Counted from the first letter of the stretch, positions 1 through 11,057 are shown. The stretch is DNA of 64,000 bases from Lumbricus terrestris (GCA_949752735.1 OX457038.1:57778406-57842405), one strand, 5' to 3'. Made by a program: numbers and translations. The notes: a model not told the origin generated them from the sequence alone.

Positions 1-377
1 CTAGGGTGTCTAACGATACAAATTTTACAATTTCAAAATGTTTTTCAAATAAATCTGTCTAACTCCGTCACTGACTGCACTATGCAAATGCCAGTCACAT
101 GCCTGAATAAAGAAGGAGGGCGTCGCTTTAGTGAGTTTCGTTACCACACAGTGACGTCAAACTGCAAATATTACCGTAGGCCTATAATTATAATATTACA
201 TATAGCCTATGCAGATTCTGTGAATCGAAACAGCTGCAACTAACTAATCACCTTGATCATCCATCATCAAATCAACGTAACCTCTCGATCGGTTCTTGTC
301 CAAAAACCCTTAAGCTAACTCTGGCAGTTATTTAATTCTGTTTACCACGTTGTGGTTGCTCTACTATTCATCCGTAG
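1..377. other. unannotated AT-rich flank
   Basis: No reading frame, RNA gene or repeat boundary is recognisable here. It ends at the target duplication (370-377, atccgtag) of the hAT-like element that follows. Confidence 0.5.
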
Positions 378-687
378 CAGTGATGTCATTGAGGTTTCAG
401 AAATAAACCCAGATTTTCTTCCAAAAAACCCCAGAAAACCCAGACTATTCATATAAGCTATTTTAGACCTCTTTTGTTCAAATTAAGTTGGTTTTTTGCT
501 TGTTCGTATGAGGGTAAACAAAATGTACGTCAAAAGAGTCGAATAAAGTGCCATTACAACTTTAGAAATATCAATTGTTAAAGTTGTCAGAGACTCGGCA
601 TCCATACTGACAATACTTAATCGATATATTTGTGTGCGCATGCGCAGCGGGTCGAGCCTACCAGAATTGTAAACACATAACGGGTGT

Positions 688-764
688 AGGACATTAGCCC
701 CCCGGACAAAAGCCCCCTCGGACATTAGCCCCCTCGGACATTAGCTCCCCCTGGACAAAAACCC
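688..764. repeat. short tandem repeat, single arm of a foldback type
   Basis: Four to five units resembling ggacattagcccc, about 15-17 bp each, alternating with ggacaaaagcccc. The design matches the arms of the foldback elements elsewhere in the window, but no inverted partner is seen nearby, so this is probably a relic of one arm. Confidence 0.55.
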
Positions 765-769
765 AGATA

Positions 770-1300
770 TATGAGATAAATTAGCAAGAGGACTCAACAC
801 AGGGACAGCGCTGAAGACGCTATGGAAAAGTCATACTATAAAAATGATTACCAAGATCAGACTCATGAAGGCTTTGGTATGGCCAGTGGCGACATATGGG
901 TGTGAAAATTGGACGATCAGGAAGAGAGAAGAAGACAGAATAAATGCTTTTGAAATGAAATGCCTAAGAAAGATCTTGAGAGTGCAATGGACAGAGAAAA
1001 GAACAAACGAATGGGTATTGGAGAAAACGGGAACAGAAACAACCTTATTGAGCACGATAAAAAGAAAGAAACTCATTTACTTCGGTCATTTGATGAGGAA
1101 ACAGGGGGCTGCATGGAAAAGGAAATAATACAGGGTACAATTTCGAGAGCAAGGGCAAGGGGAAGACCGAGGATGGGATGGATCGCCAATATCATCACGT
1201 GGATGGAACTACCATTCAAGAGGATACTGAAGGAGACGGAGGACAGGAAAAAGTGGCGAAGGCGTATCCATGAAGCGACCAACCCTCGAATCGAGTGTAG
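770..1300 (+). pseudogene. RTE-type LINE reverse transcriptase C-terminus, frameshifted
   Basis: The plus-strand frame from about 770 shows the signature of the far C-terminal part of RTE/BovB-type LINE polyproteins: ATYGCENWT, then FEMKCLRKILRVQWT, then YFGHLMR. After a frameshift near 1120 another frame continues with RGRPRMGW and a terminal DRKKW segment. The catalytic RT core is absent, as expected for a 5'-truncated LINE copy. It lies inside the hAT-like element 378-1417. A second, better preserved copy of the same type is at 35539-36106. Family assignment rests on motifs remembered from RTE proteins; the broken frame is directly visible. Confidence 0.75.
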
Positions 1301-1684
1301 TAAATACAAAATATCAACTCACCAAAATAAACCCAGATTTTGCCAAAAAAACAGAAACACAGACGATGTCGAAAAAACCCAGATCTAGTGGAAAAAAACT
1401 CAGCTGTGGCATCACTGATCCGTAGGCTTAAAACCATGGATCACAGGTTAGGCTACATAGGCCTAATCTTCAGAATTGTCGACAAAATTTTCGGAGGCAT
1501 TGCAACGCAATAAGATTACAATAATGTCTCGTTCTTGATAAATAAATAGACTAAAGACAGATGGATTTGTAATTATGTAATATTATTTATAAAGAACCCG
1601 CATTTTGTTTTCCGCAAGCAACTACAAGCAGCCCGGATCATATTTGTCAACGAAAACGAGGTTGAGTCGTCTAGCGTTGCTCTC

Positions 1685-1710
1685 TGACGTCATATGTCAC
1701 GTGAACCAAT
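1685..1710. promoter_or_regulatory. CRE / E-box / CCAAT cluster
   Basis: Within 26 bases there are a perfect CRE (TGACGTCA, 1685-1692), an E-box (CACGTG, about 1699-1704) and CCAAT (about 1706-1710), next to CpG-rich sequence. Such a cluster is promoter-like, but no first exon can be assigned to it. Confidence 0.35.
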
Positions 1711-1905
1711 GACAGACGTTTTCGGATAGTTTCTGTTGCCGGATAGTATCTCGCATGACACCGGCCATGTTGTTCAGCATGTCGAAACCGTAGGTGTTGT
1801 ACTTCATCGCAAGAACCTTGTTGAGGAAGCTGATGGGCAAAGATGTCCACAATGTATATTGTTTACCCTTGAGGTCATGGAGGAAAAGCAGGTAGCCACC
1901 AAACT
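1697..1905 (-). CDS. candidate terminal exon of an unrecognised gene
   Basis: On the minus strand a T-rich tract ending in TTTTATAAG could be a splice acceptor just above 1905. It is followed by about 68 open codons to a TGA near 1697. The translation is protein-like, with mixed hydrophobic and charged segments such as FGGYLLFLHDLKG and YNTYGFDMLNNMAGVMRDT. I recognise no family and cannot find adjoining exons. The frame has no early ATG, so it would be an internal or last exon. The overlapping CRE/CCAAT cluster could instead mean this is the edge of a promoter region. Treat as a lead, not a gene call. Confidence 0.3.
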
Positions 1906-2057
1906 TATAAAATAAAAAATTTCTCCTGATTAGCCAACATTAGCCTACATATTTAGGCCTACGTGGAGGTTATATTTGAGAGGAGTCAATGTTGCGAAAA
2001 GGAACTATACAGCAATCGAGTGACTCGCATTTGAAATTGAAATGAACAACTGCATAC

Positions 2058-3060
2058 ATGTAGGGTCGGTTTTGTGCGCGCGGTCTTAAGTTGTAATTAT
2101 GCATTGTGGAATCGGTATCATGGTCAAAACCGCGCACACAAAACCGCGCATATCAAAAACCGCGCGCGATCAAAAACTGCGCACGATCATAACCGCGGCA
2201 ATAATAACCGCGCAACGAAACAAGCAATTATGCTAATAGCTCTCTTTGTAGCTATATTATTAGTTTCATTCATTTCAATGCACTGCGCTGCTCGTATAAT
2301 TAAACAGTTATAATTAGCCTATGTCTCTAAAACTTGCACTTTAAGAGTTCAACATCTACTTTAAAGGTTCTAATAAATTGGGCTCAATACCACGCGGATA
2401 GGCCTTGTCTAGCAACGAACGTCCTGCGTATCCGGTGACGATGACTTTTATTCGGTCGACTGTGTGTCTGTGTCTTGGAAGATCCGGCGGCCACGAGGAG
2501 GTTGTTGACCAGCAATGTATTGTTCCATTCATTTCATTCATGCTCCGCTCTTTCTGCAGGCCCTCTATAAGCTTCCAAATGGAAATAAAATGGTGATGGA
2601 TACTAAGAAGTTGGCTGAAACCAGGGTGCTATGATCCTTCGATGGCGTTGTTCGTCTTTTGGAGATCCTTCAACTCGAAGGTGTGTTATCACAATACCGA
2701 ACTTCAACAGATGCGCAAACAAACGCCCAAGACTGTAGTCAGAATTTTATTTGGGGGGGGGGGGGTGTTTACTCGACTTTGGACAAGCATGCGAGACAAC
2801 TGAATAAAAGGCCTTTGGAGGATGATTTAATCTATTGTAAAATGTCAGATAGAAATAAGAGCTTGAAAACAAAATCCACTTAGTCCTTAGCCTATACATC
2901 AGGATTGTGTTAATAGGCCAAAACGAATTATTTCACTATATATCATTATTTCAAAAGGGGTCAAAGACCCAAAACACCCTCTAGCTACGACCCTGCGGCG
3001 CGGTTATTATCGCTGCGGTTATCATGCGCGGTTTTGACCGAGCGCGGTTTCGAACTTTCG
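2058..3060. mobile_element. foldback-like element with aaaaccgcgca arms
   Basis: The left arm (about 2122-2217) is a run of AAACCGCGCA-type units. The right arm (about 2994-3053) carries the reverse complement, TGCGCGGTTTT-type units. The roughly 775-bp interior has no recognisable product; an ORF at 2356-2541 on the minus strand is not assignable. I could not settle the exact ends or a target duplication. A small piece of the same repeat recurs at 26648-26692. Confidence 0.55.
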
Positions 3061-5385
3061 ATAGTGAACTTGTGCAATCGCCGGTCAGAGCTGGTCATAT
3101 GGGCCTAGTACATGTAGGTGCGAGATAGTAGCATTGATGTGATCGGAATAGGTATAGACTAGGCCTACGTCTTATCGTAGCTGTGAAAAACAGGTTTTCT
3201 CGTTTTTCATTCATCTCAGAAAAATCCTGTTTTGGGTTTTTTCATTTTCGCCACCATTTCCCAATCTTATTTAGTATGTGATCTTATTTAGGCCTATTTA
3301 TTTACTGACGGTAATCATATTCTTCAATTTTTTCTCTTAGTTTGATATCCATTACACGGTCACACCCAGCACTACACAATTCAGTGTGTCCTTCCAATTA
3401 ACATGTAGGCCTACAATGAGAAAATCTACCTCTACCGTACCTCTTCCACTGGTTTTGGATGATGTTTGTCCTCGGTGTCAGCATCGTCAGTCTCTTAGTC
3501 TGGATCGCACGTGCCATTCACCAAGGCGATTGCATTAAGTTCATCAAGAAGGCCTACACTATATGAACTATACTTAGGCCTACCCTAAAGTTTAGATTTT
3601 AATTGCTGATGTTTATGTCAGCATAAACTATGTGCACTTTAGCTGACAATTTATATAAGTTTCAAAAGACTTTGAATATTTTTAATTTATCAATTTCTTA
3701 GTAAAACAAAGTCATCACAAATAAAAAAATTGCTGTGGATTAGGCCTAATGTTACTTACTTACTCACTTACTTACTTACTTAGTGTTTTCTAATAAAGTT
3801 GGGCTATATATGCTTGCTGATTAAAATTAAATTGCGTAAAGGTTCTTAATTTTAAACTGTAATAGGCCTACAGGACAATTAACAAATTACAATTATTTTC
3901 TTTATAATTTGTTCGTTTTTTTCAGTCACTAGTTTAGTTGCTAATGGTGGGAAAAGAGAACTTAGAGAAGGGACCCGCGACAGCAAAGGTCCGTTTTAAG
4001 GCCAAGGCAGTCTTTGTTCCAAGGACAAGATCAAGCCAACCAGCACAGTACAAGGACCGAGATAAGGTTGGACAATCCCTAGCGTATACAGGGCATGGAA
4101 GGTCGCAATCTTGTATAATATCAGGCTATAACAGCAGTCATGCAAACGCCGCTAATAGGCCTATATCGCATGTAACATCAAAATTGGAAAATTATGATTG
4201 TATACTTACCTGGTGCCATGAATATACACTATTACGCCATCTTCGATGATACGAACTCCTGCAAGCAAATAGCTTAAACTGTGATAGAATAACACAGACT
4301 CAGCATCCTGATACCGGTACTGATCGGTTATAGCTCGTTTAACGACGGTTTTGGTGTGTCAGATGTCAATGCCTGGAACATTAGAAGAGAAGAAGAGCAA
4401 TGGAGCCTGCCCCGAGCTAGCCCTGAGGCAGATTATGAGCATGCAGTGTTGCGATTTTCTTAGCCTTGGCACATATGAAGCGCCTGTCAGTTTATTCATT
4501 ATAGGTGAATTGGATTTGGGGCACAATTGAACCAGATAAATTTCTGTCATGGCGGGGATTTAAACTTCCTACTTGACAGCCCAGCACGCTAACCGGTACA
4601 CCGTACACCAGAGTACCCATTAGACACCTGCGCAAAAAGAAGTTAGGCTAGTAATTACAATTAAATTCCTTCAGAACTGTGTACAGCCAAATGAGATCTT
4701 AAGCAGTATAAGTTCGTATTAAACATAATTTATGTCTTCACCTTATGAATCTTCGTTGCAAACGAAAATGTAACAAACAAAACGAATTCACTATTAAGAT
4801 TATTTACTTGATTAACCGAAGAAGTTTCCAAAACGTAGGCTTACCTCTGACAGATCGCGAACAATTTGTTAGGCTTGAAGCGTCATACAGGTAGCCTATT
4901 CGTACGCATGTCTTGATGCTCGCAAAACATCATGGTGTTATTGTGTTTGATCGCAAAAAAGTTCCGCGCACGACGACGCGCGATCAATAAATCAATAAAT
5001 CAATCAATGTTCATTTAGTACAAAATGTTCAAAACCGAAGAGAATTGAATTACACAAGGTAGAATAGATAGGATAGTGCATCAGATTATCAATCATTATC
5101 AGGTGTCGGGATCCACCTAATAGGACCTTTTGGTCGATCAACAGAGTATAGGCCTATAGCTGACCCCCACAAATTAGGCCCACGAATAAAAAAGTCTCTA
5201 TAGTGGAGGCGTGATATTATATGAAATAAGCCTACTTTGCCCGTGGACATAGATCGCGATTGCTTTGTCGTAACTCAGAGAGGTAGACCTATCTTCTAAG
5301 GACGTGGAAGGGAACGGCAGCAGTCCTAAATAAGCCCAACTTTCCAAGCCAAACTCGTCACCTAGTTGTTCCCCACAAATGTCCA
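3061..5385. other. long stretch without a supported gene
   Basis: Mostly AT-rich sequence with several TAGGCCTA words and an ACTT microsatellite at about 3753-3781. A plus-strand frame near 3418-3561 encodes a hydrophobic, membrane-like segment (WMMFVLGVSIVSLLVWIARA) but has no start or splice context, and its complement is also open in parts. At 4551-4622 the minus strand resembles a decayed tRNA-like SINE head (GGTTAGCGTGCTGG, then a degenerate B box). Confidence 0.5.
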
Positions 5386-6215
5386 ATTCGCGGACGTTTC
5401 ATCAACGGACTGTTCATTAAGGACTGTTCCTCACGGACTGTTCGTCACGGACTGTTCGTCAACCGGACTAATCTCAATGGACTGTTCGTCTAAGGGACGA
5501 TTCATCAACGGACTGCTCGTCAAACGGACAATTTGTCAACGGAATGTTCGTCAAACGGATGATTCGTCAACGGACTGCTCGTTCAGCGACCAGCGGTGGT
5601 TGATTACAATACGAACTGACGAAAAGAATTCTTGTTAGGCCTACATGGAGGTCGGATTGATGAAATTATTTTTCCTCAAATATCGTGATGCAAGATAACT
5701 ATTTTTAAAAGAAGCTGGACTGATGGAAAATAGTTTTTGCTGAAATAGAAGCTGGATGATTAAAAGAATTCTCGCATAAATGGAAATTGGATTGACTCGT
5801 TGTTAAAATGCACGCACTCGCGTACCGCCGTCATAAAACGGTTGTGGCCTATCGATGATCGACAGGTGTAGGAGGGAGGGTATTTTGTTTAGGTCTAATA
5901 GAGATGTACATCGTCTTGTTTTTGTTAGCACATTAAACACCATGTCGTGGTCGCTCTATATTTACTCTCGCTATTTTTATTTTAATAGGCCTACGATTGA
6001 CGAACACTTTATTGACGAATCGTCCATTGACGAATCGTCCACTTAACGAATCGTCCACTTGACGAACAGTCTGTTGACGAACAGTCCTTTGACGAACAGT
6101 CCCTTGATGAATCGTCCACTTGTCGAATCGTCCGCTGACAAACAGTCCGTTGACGAACAATTCCGTGACGAATCGTCCACTTGACGCATAGTCCGTTAAC
6201 AAAACGTCTGCAAAC
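5386..6215. mobile_element. foldback element, 'ggactgttcgtcaac' family
   Basis: The left arm (5391-5605) is a tandem array of units like CGGACTGTTCGTCAA. The right arm (about 5993-6212) is the inverted array, GACGAATCGTCCATT and variants. The interior (5640-5800) contains degenerate copies of the AGAAGCTGGATTGATGAAAA module that also forms the inner domain of the element at 39405-40303. The ends are partly decayed; CAATT is shared on both sides but no clean 8-bp duplication can be read. A relic of the same family is split around the element at 39405-40303. Confidence 0.8.
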
Positions 6216-6274
6216 CCAATTGTGCATTTGGTACTAAGTGCATATGTAACGTAGTTGTTCAGACAGTCATGAAC

Positions 6275-6689
6275 CAGTGTTTAATCTAGGCACCTCCAGG
6301 TGGGATGTTCCCCAGAAATTACTTTCCCCCAGAAAAGTTGACAAAATGAAAAAGTTTTTAGATGCTTATTGTATTACCTGAACTGCTATAATATAATATT
6401 CCATTATATTATTTAAACCATTACATGATTACAATATAATATCATTTACAATTATAATAATTATATTATACTATCACTTAATAATTAATCAGCGTAATTT
6501 GCTGTTAATATTTGTAAAGTTATTATTTTTACAACTAAAAAGTCTAAAATAATGACTTCTCTCCAGTTTTATCTTTCAAAATTTTAAAAGCTTTTCTCCT
6601 CGAATTTCCGAGCAAGCATGCAAATTTTATAGTTTCTATATATTGTAAACAGGACCTATCCAATTTTTCTTTGGTGGTGGGGATAGGCC

Positions 6690-6733
<44 letters not shown>

Positions 6734-6863
6734 ATATATATATAATCTCCTGGGGGTGGGAAATTATAACCGGTGTCCGTGTAAACAACAGCTTTATATT
6801 TTTCTAGGAAAGTGTCATTCATGGGATGGACTCTCACCCCAGAGACGCCTAGATTAATCACTG
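6275..6863. mobile_element. hAT-like MITE with CAGTGTTTAATCTAG ends
   Basis: The left end CAGTGTTTAATCTAGG and the reverse complement of the right end CAGTGATTAATCTAGG are inverted repeats of the family at 55727-57428 and 59798-61907. Flanking octamers match only about 6 of 8, so this is an older copy. It contains a TA microsatellite (about 6692-6740) and no transposase. Confidence 0.7.
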
Positions 6864-7065
6864 GTCTTGAGCAACAGGGGTCAACTGATTCCAGTGCAAC
6901 AAAGTATGGCATGACAATACTCTCGTCTGCAGTTATTCATTAGGCTATATATTATAGTCTAGCAGCAGCAAAAACTGAGTTGCTCAACTTGATACATAAA
7001 TAAATTATTATTGCAATTATAATAATTATTATATTTATTCCATTGATTATCACTGAAATAATAGA

Positions 7066-7313
7066 GCAATTTCTACGACGGAATCTTGTTGATTAGCTCC
7101 AGAGACCAGAGGTGAATCTTCCCATGGCATATCAACTCCAATGGGACCATCAACCCTCTTATTGCTCTTTGTGTTGGCCGCAGATTGTGGTATATCTTTA
7201 GTATACAGATAATCCATCGGGTTCAAATCCGTAGATTTGGGGGCATTGGCTTGTCTAAATGAAACCAGCACAATTGACAATGAAGTCACATTGAGCCGAT
7301 CTCCATTCGTCAA
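7066..7313 (-). pseudogene. mariner-type transposase fragment
   Basis: The minus-strand frame contains NGDRLNVTSLSIVLVSFRQA and then STDLNPMDYLY. SPDLNPMDY-type motifs carry the third catalytic Asp of DDxD Tc1/mariner transposases; here Pro has become Thr. The same protein region is encoded, also broken, at 8520-8687 and 27600-27870. Only the C-terminal catalytic part remains, with no TIRs, so it is a relic. Confidence 0.6.
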
Positions 7314-7351
7314 CGGACTATCCCCCTTAACTCTGCATGTAACGCTTAATT

Positions 7352-7504
7352 CATGGGCGGAGTTTATCAGGGGCTAGGGGGGCTAGGCCACCCCCCAAGA
7401 AGACCTAGATTCATTTTTTACCGCGTAAATGGTGTCTTTCCCGGACTTAGCCCCCCCAAGAAGGCTTTAGCCCCTCCAAGACCGGAAACCAAACTCCGCC
7501 CATG
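7352..7504. mobile_element. 153-bp hAT-like MITE
   Basis: Inverted ends CATGGGCGGAGTTT and AAACTCCGCCCATG match perfectly over 14 bp. Flanking octamers are gcttaatt (7344-7351) and gtttaatt (7505-7512), differing at one base, consistent with an 8-bp target duplication. The interior is G/C-tract rich and non-coding. Confidence 0.8.
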
Positions 7505-7512
7505 GTTTAATT

Positions 7513-7920
7513 TCTCTGCACTCATTGTTTATCATAGTAAACGGTGATTATAGCTTTAGCTCCAAGACCTTGCTCATGAAGTGACTCAGTAGGCCTATAT
7601 ATTTTGTCAGTCATTGACAACTTCAGAATTTAAAAAAGAGACTTCACTTAGATTGTTTTAGTAACAAACTTAATAATCTGAAAATTATTTACCAAATTAA
7701 TATGCATCTTGCTAAATGCCGTCACAGTGACGAGGAGCTACGTTGGAACAGGCTTCTTTTCAAAATGATAATAATAATGATTATCTGGAAATATTTATCA
7801 AGTTAATTAGAAAACAATCTTTAGCAATGTTGGCCAAAAATTGTATTTTGTCACTTTTTATTGTGTTGCGTTTTTGGATTGTCAAAAAACAGTAGCGCAG
7901 ACTTAACCGCTGACAATCTA
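7513..7920. other. AT-rich spacer with mariner relic
   Basis: No gene. Around 7835-7895 the words TTTTTATTGTGTTGCGTTTT and GTCAAAAAACAGT resemble the interior of the mariner-type copy at 26955-28155, so this is probably an older truncated copy beside the next one. Confidence 0.45.
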
Positions 7921-8687
7921 CAGGGTGGGCCAAAAAAGACCCCCTACGGTTTCTTGCCACTATCTTGGTCAGAAGTAAGAATTTTTAAATAAAATTTAAA
8001 ATACTTTAGGCAATTCATATTTACGTACAATGGCCAAATTTCACCAGAATATTTCAAACAGAACAAATGTTATATTACTTTTAGTGAGGCAAACCACTAT
8101 ATTTTTGACGATTCAAAAACATAAAGCAGCAAAAAGTAACAAAACGTAACAAAAACCCGATTTTAATTAGGTCTCAACCGTCTCATCTCAAATAATTGTT
8201 AACAAATAGCCTTGATATTGCCAGATGATCATTGTTATTACTATTTTAAAAAGAAACAGGTACCAGCGTAGCTGCACATCACTGTCAAGTCACTAAGCAA
8301 GATGACAATCAAGTTGGTAATAATTTTGCTATTAAAGCAATTAAATTCAAATTTCTAAAAAAATGAAAATGGCCAAGGTGTCAATGAGAGACAAAATGTG
8401 TATTCAGACACCTCTTGAGCAAGACCCTAGAGATATAAGGATATGAGCAACGTTTACTCTGATAAACAGTGAGAGTGCAAACATTAAAAGTTGAGCTGAG
8501 AGTTAAGAGATTTGCCGTAAATGAACGGAGATCGGCTCAATGTCGATTGTTCTGGTTTTATTGAGAAGACCAATGGCCACAAATCTCAGAATTTGAACCG
8601 GATGGATTGATAATCAATTGCGGAGAGCTATGCTGGAGAAATATCGCAATCTGCAACCAAAACCAAGAGCAGTAAGAGAATTGAGGC
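7921..8687 (+). mobile_element. truncated mariner-type element
   Basis: It starts directly after TA with CAGGGTGGGCCAAAAAAGAC, the terminal repeat of the element at 26955-28155, and follows that element's interior, including the decayed NGDRLN region and LNRMD* catalytic relic near 8600, before breaking at about 8687. The right TIR is missing. Confidence 0.75.
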
Positions 8688-8689
8688 AA

Positions 8690-8860
8690 GGTGGGCCGGC
8701 GGGCTAAGGGTGTCGGTAGGCGACTGGAAAGGGAGAAAAAGTTGGGTGGGGAGTATGAGTGGGGATAAAGTGAGGGTGGAGAAGTAGGGTATTGGCCGGG
8801 AACGGGCGAATCTTAAAATTCCCTGGCAACGCCGGGTACCCCCAGCTAATTGTCAATATG
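8690..8860 (-). repeat. fragment of a CTAGCTG-GTACCCGG interspersed repeat
   Basis: The minus strand begins near 8860 with TTAGCTGGGGGTACCCGGCG followed by a pyrimidine-rich tract. This parallels the plus-strand repeat starting at 34324 (CTAGCTGTACCCGG, then a long CCCTCC tract). It lies immediately downstream of the last visible exon of the L1CAM-like gene. Confidence 0.5.
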
Positions 8861-8892
8861 TAAGAAATAATTAATCCTAGGAATCAACTCAC

Positions 8893-9225
8893 AAGGAATA
8901 ACGGTTTCATCCTCGACATGAAGAAATGCTTCTGCCGATTGGTCGCTGTATCCATTTGATACAATGCACTTGTATCTCCCTGCGTGTGTTGCCCAACTGC
9001 TTGTGTTGTCCGGTACATGGAAGGACAAAGTCCCATTGCTTCCAACAACAACTTTTCCAGGAATTTCGTAAACAGGGAAGAAAACGTCATCATTGCTTTC
9101 AAACCGATACCAGCGGATCGTAACCGACGTGCTATCATCAGAAACTGCACTGCAGTTGAAGCTGGCATAAACCTCCGTAGTTGCAACCGTGACGCTGATT
9201 GGAGCAACTTCAATTACAGTTTTCT
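8893..9225 (-). CDS. L1CAM-like gene, exon 9: complete Ig domain
   Basis: One 333-bp exon, phase 1 at both ends, between the acceptor CTATAG and the donor CTT|GTGAG. It encodes a full Ig domain: first Cys in ASFNCSAV, Trp in VTIRWYRF, a GSNGTLSFHV strand and second Cys in GRYKCIVSNG. It comes directly after Ig4. In L1-family proteins Ig5 should follow, but the CSAVSDDSTSVTIRW spacing and D-x-S signature recall Ig6. No other Ig exon is readable between 9226 and 10399, so either one domain has been lost or this is a divergent Ig5. The next exons (probably fibronectin III) are not seen in 1-8890. Confidence 0.85.
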
Positions 9226-10399
9226 CTATAGATACGAAAAGAGACATCAGATTTATTTAATCAAAATTCTTTTCAATCAAGCAAAAATATTCAATTTGAT
9301 ATAACTCAACTAACCGTAAGAGCTGCATATTAATAGATAACAGCTTCTTCAAATCTAATCTAGTCTACCTCAAAAGGACTCAATATATACCGATACTGGG
9401 AAAAGTGCCTTCTAAGAACTGCTACCTTCGATGATAATATTATTTAGCATACTTAACCCCACCTGATCTAATGTGACTTAATTCAACGATCTTTAGACGG
9501 CACTCAGTAACGGTAATTTACAACTTATCTATGTTTGCAAAGAGAATCAATGAAATAATTTGATCTGAGTATTAAAGAGAGGATTACTTGGGCAACCATT
9601 TATTGACAACAGCCAGCTTTCCAAGCTTTGCAAAGAAAAGATTTATAAAAACATTCAACACTTTTGATTTAAACAAATTAGACAGTAAATCAGTCCTTTT
9701 GTACTTCAACATATCACTCTGCTCTGAATCGAGTGGAAAAATTCACAAAATCAAAGAAGTATAAATTATCAAATACGCATCCATGTATGAATCAAGGCTC
9801 TTAATACAGCACTCGATATATAGTTTTACAAGTGCTCTCTAAGAGTTGAAAACTTGTCTAATATTACATCTAACATACTTAATCACTCGTAATCCAATGT
9901 GACTTAATTCAACAGTCTTTGTACTGCATCCATTAACGATAATAATTATACAACTTGCCTATCTATGTTTGCAAAGAAAATCATAACGAAGGATTTCTAT
10001 TTTGATCTCACTATTAAAGAGAGGATTAACTGGGCAACCATTAATTTTATTGACATCTTTCCCAAGCTTTACAAATAACAGATTTTATATCAACACCTTT
10101 GGAAGTTTGGATACAAATTGCAAAGTAAACTATGCAGCCTTTTGTACTTGACAAATCACAGACTGCTCTGAAACAAGTGCAAATCACAAAACAAGAACAA
10201 TTTAACAAAATCAGAATAACAATTTTAAAACACACATCCATCCATGTAGGCAACAAGACTCTTAATAGCATGTTTTAAGTACCGGTATCTCACCACCTCG
10301 TAAGACACAATGTGCACGTCATATATGACATCACTTTTGGAAAATGCAGAGTTACTTCACATGAAAAGTCACCGCGAAAAACGATATAGGCCTACTCAC
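9226..10399. repeat. intron with tandemly duplicated segment
   Basis: The intron between exons 8 and 9 contains two diverged copies of a segment of about 425-450 bp. Matching landmarks are GTGACTTAATTCAAC (about 9474 and 9900), CTATGTTTGCAAAGA (about 9530 and 9963) and AAAGAGAGGATTA (about 9574 and 10015), with a partial third start near 10225. No exon-like frame remains in any copy. Confidence 0.7.
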
Positions 10400-10567
10400 T
10401 GAGAATATTGATGTAACCGTCACTGAATGTGCTGCCATGCACATTGCTAGCATTACACTGAATCACACGTAGGTCCCATTTGTTTTCTCCACAATCACGG
10501 CAGACGTTTGATATCGTCAGGTGTGTACCATTCGGTGAAATTCGGAATTTTTGTGGTAGAGCATCAC
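10400..10567 (-). CDS. L1CAM-like gene, exon 8: Ig4 second half
   Basis: 168 bp, phase 1 to 1, from acceptor GATGTTTAG to donor CTCA|GTGAGT. The product contains FRISPNGTHLTISNV and then DLRVIQCNASNVHG with the second Ig cysteine, ending DGYINIL. The QCNASN-x-HG pattern followed by a Y-x-N-x-L strand is typical of the fourth Ig domain of L1-family proteins. It completes the domain begun in exon 7. No ATG lies in the exon, so a start-to-stop ORF search would miss it. Confidence 0.85.
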
Positions 10568-11057
10568 CTAAACATCAAAAGTAACAAATGATGACGTAGC
10601 ATATTTGATTACCTTATCTTGTAGACACTCCTCACACTACAAAATATTTAATTCTTGCTGTACCATACTGCCGGGTCAAAAAAAGAAAATCACGGCTTTG
10701 CATGATGGAGGTTTGAGCAAATGGGACTGAGAGCACTCCCCTTCCCAAAAGAAAAAGAGATCTACAAATTTGCTTTTGTTTTGATTACAAGTTTGTTTTT
10801 GTTTTGTATGCTTGTATGTGCACTTATTATAGCGTATAGACAAGTATCAACAAGTACTCGGCATAGGCTGGCAAAGATCACGCAAAGATAACATATATCC
10901 ATGAAAATACAATAAACCAATCAGAAGCACTTTCAGCATGGTTAACTGCATCTTCCTCTGGCGGTGGACTATCCATGCCTCAGATTCACATCCCGGTGTG
11001 ACCATGCGTGCGTTACAAATTTGTTTAATGATTACAGTAATGGTTAGTCACACTTAC
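10568..11057. other. intron, no recognised content
   Basis: The intron between exons 7 and 8 is AT-rich. I see no repeat boundary, RNA gene or extra exon. Confidence 0.5.

Larger units (their letters stand above)
378..1417. mobile_element. hAT-like non-autonomous element with 8-bp TSD
   Basis: The left end reads CAGTGATGTCATTG and the reverse complement of the right end reads CAGTGATGCCACAG, so the ends form terminal inverted repeats. The element is flanked by perfect 8-bp duplications, atccgtag at 370-377 and 1418-1425. CAGTG-type ends plus an 8-bp duplication are typical of the hAT superfamily. Both subterminal regions carry AAACCCAGATTT-like words (about 405-450 and 1325-1390). No hAT transposase is visible. 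A foldback arm (688-764) and an RTE LINE fragment (770-1300) lie inside and are probably later insertions. Confidence 0.85.

Noticed and set aside
6544..6912. A 122-codon minus-strand ORF
   Set aside because: It spans the end of a hAT-like MITE and a TA microsatellite (IYIYIY run) and shows no domain.
8846..9247. Start of a small Ig protein at the ATG at 9247
   Set aside because: That ATG lies upstream of a good splice acceptor and the exon joins in phase to Ig4, so it is an internal exon.
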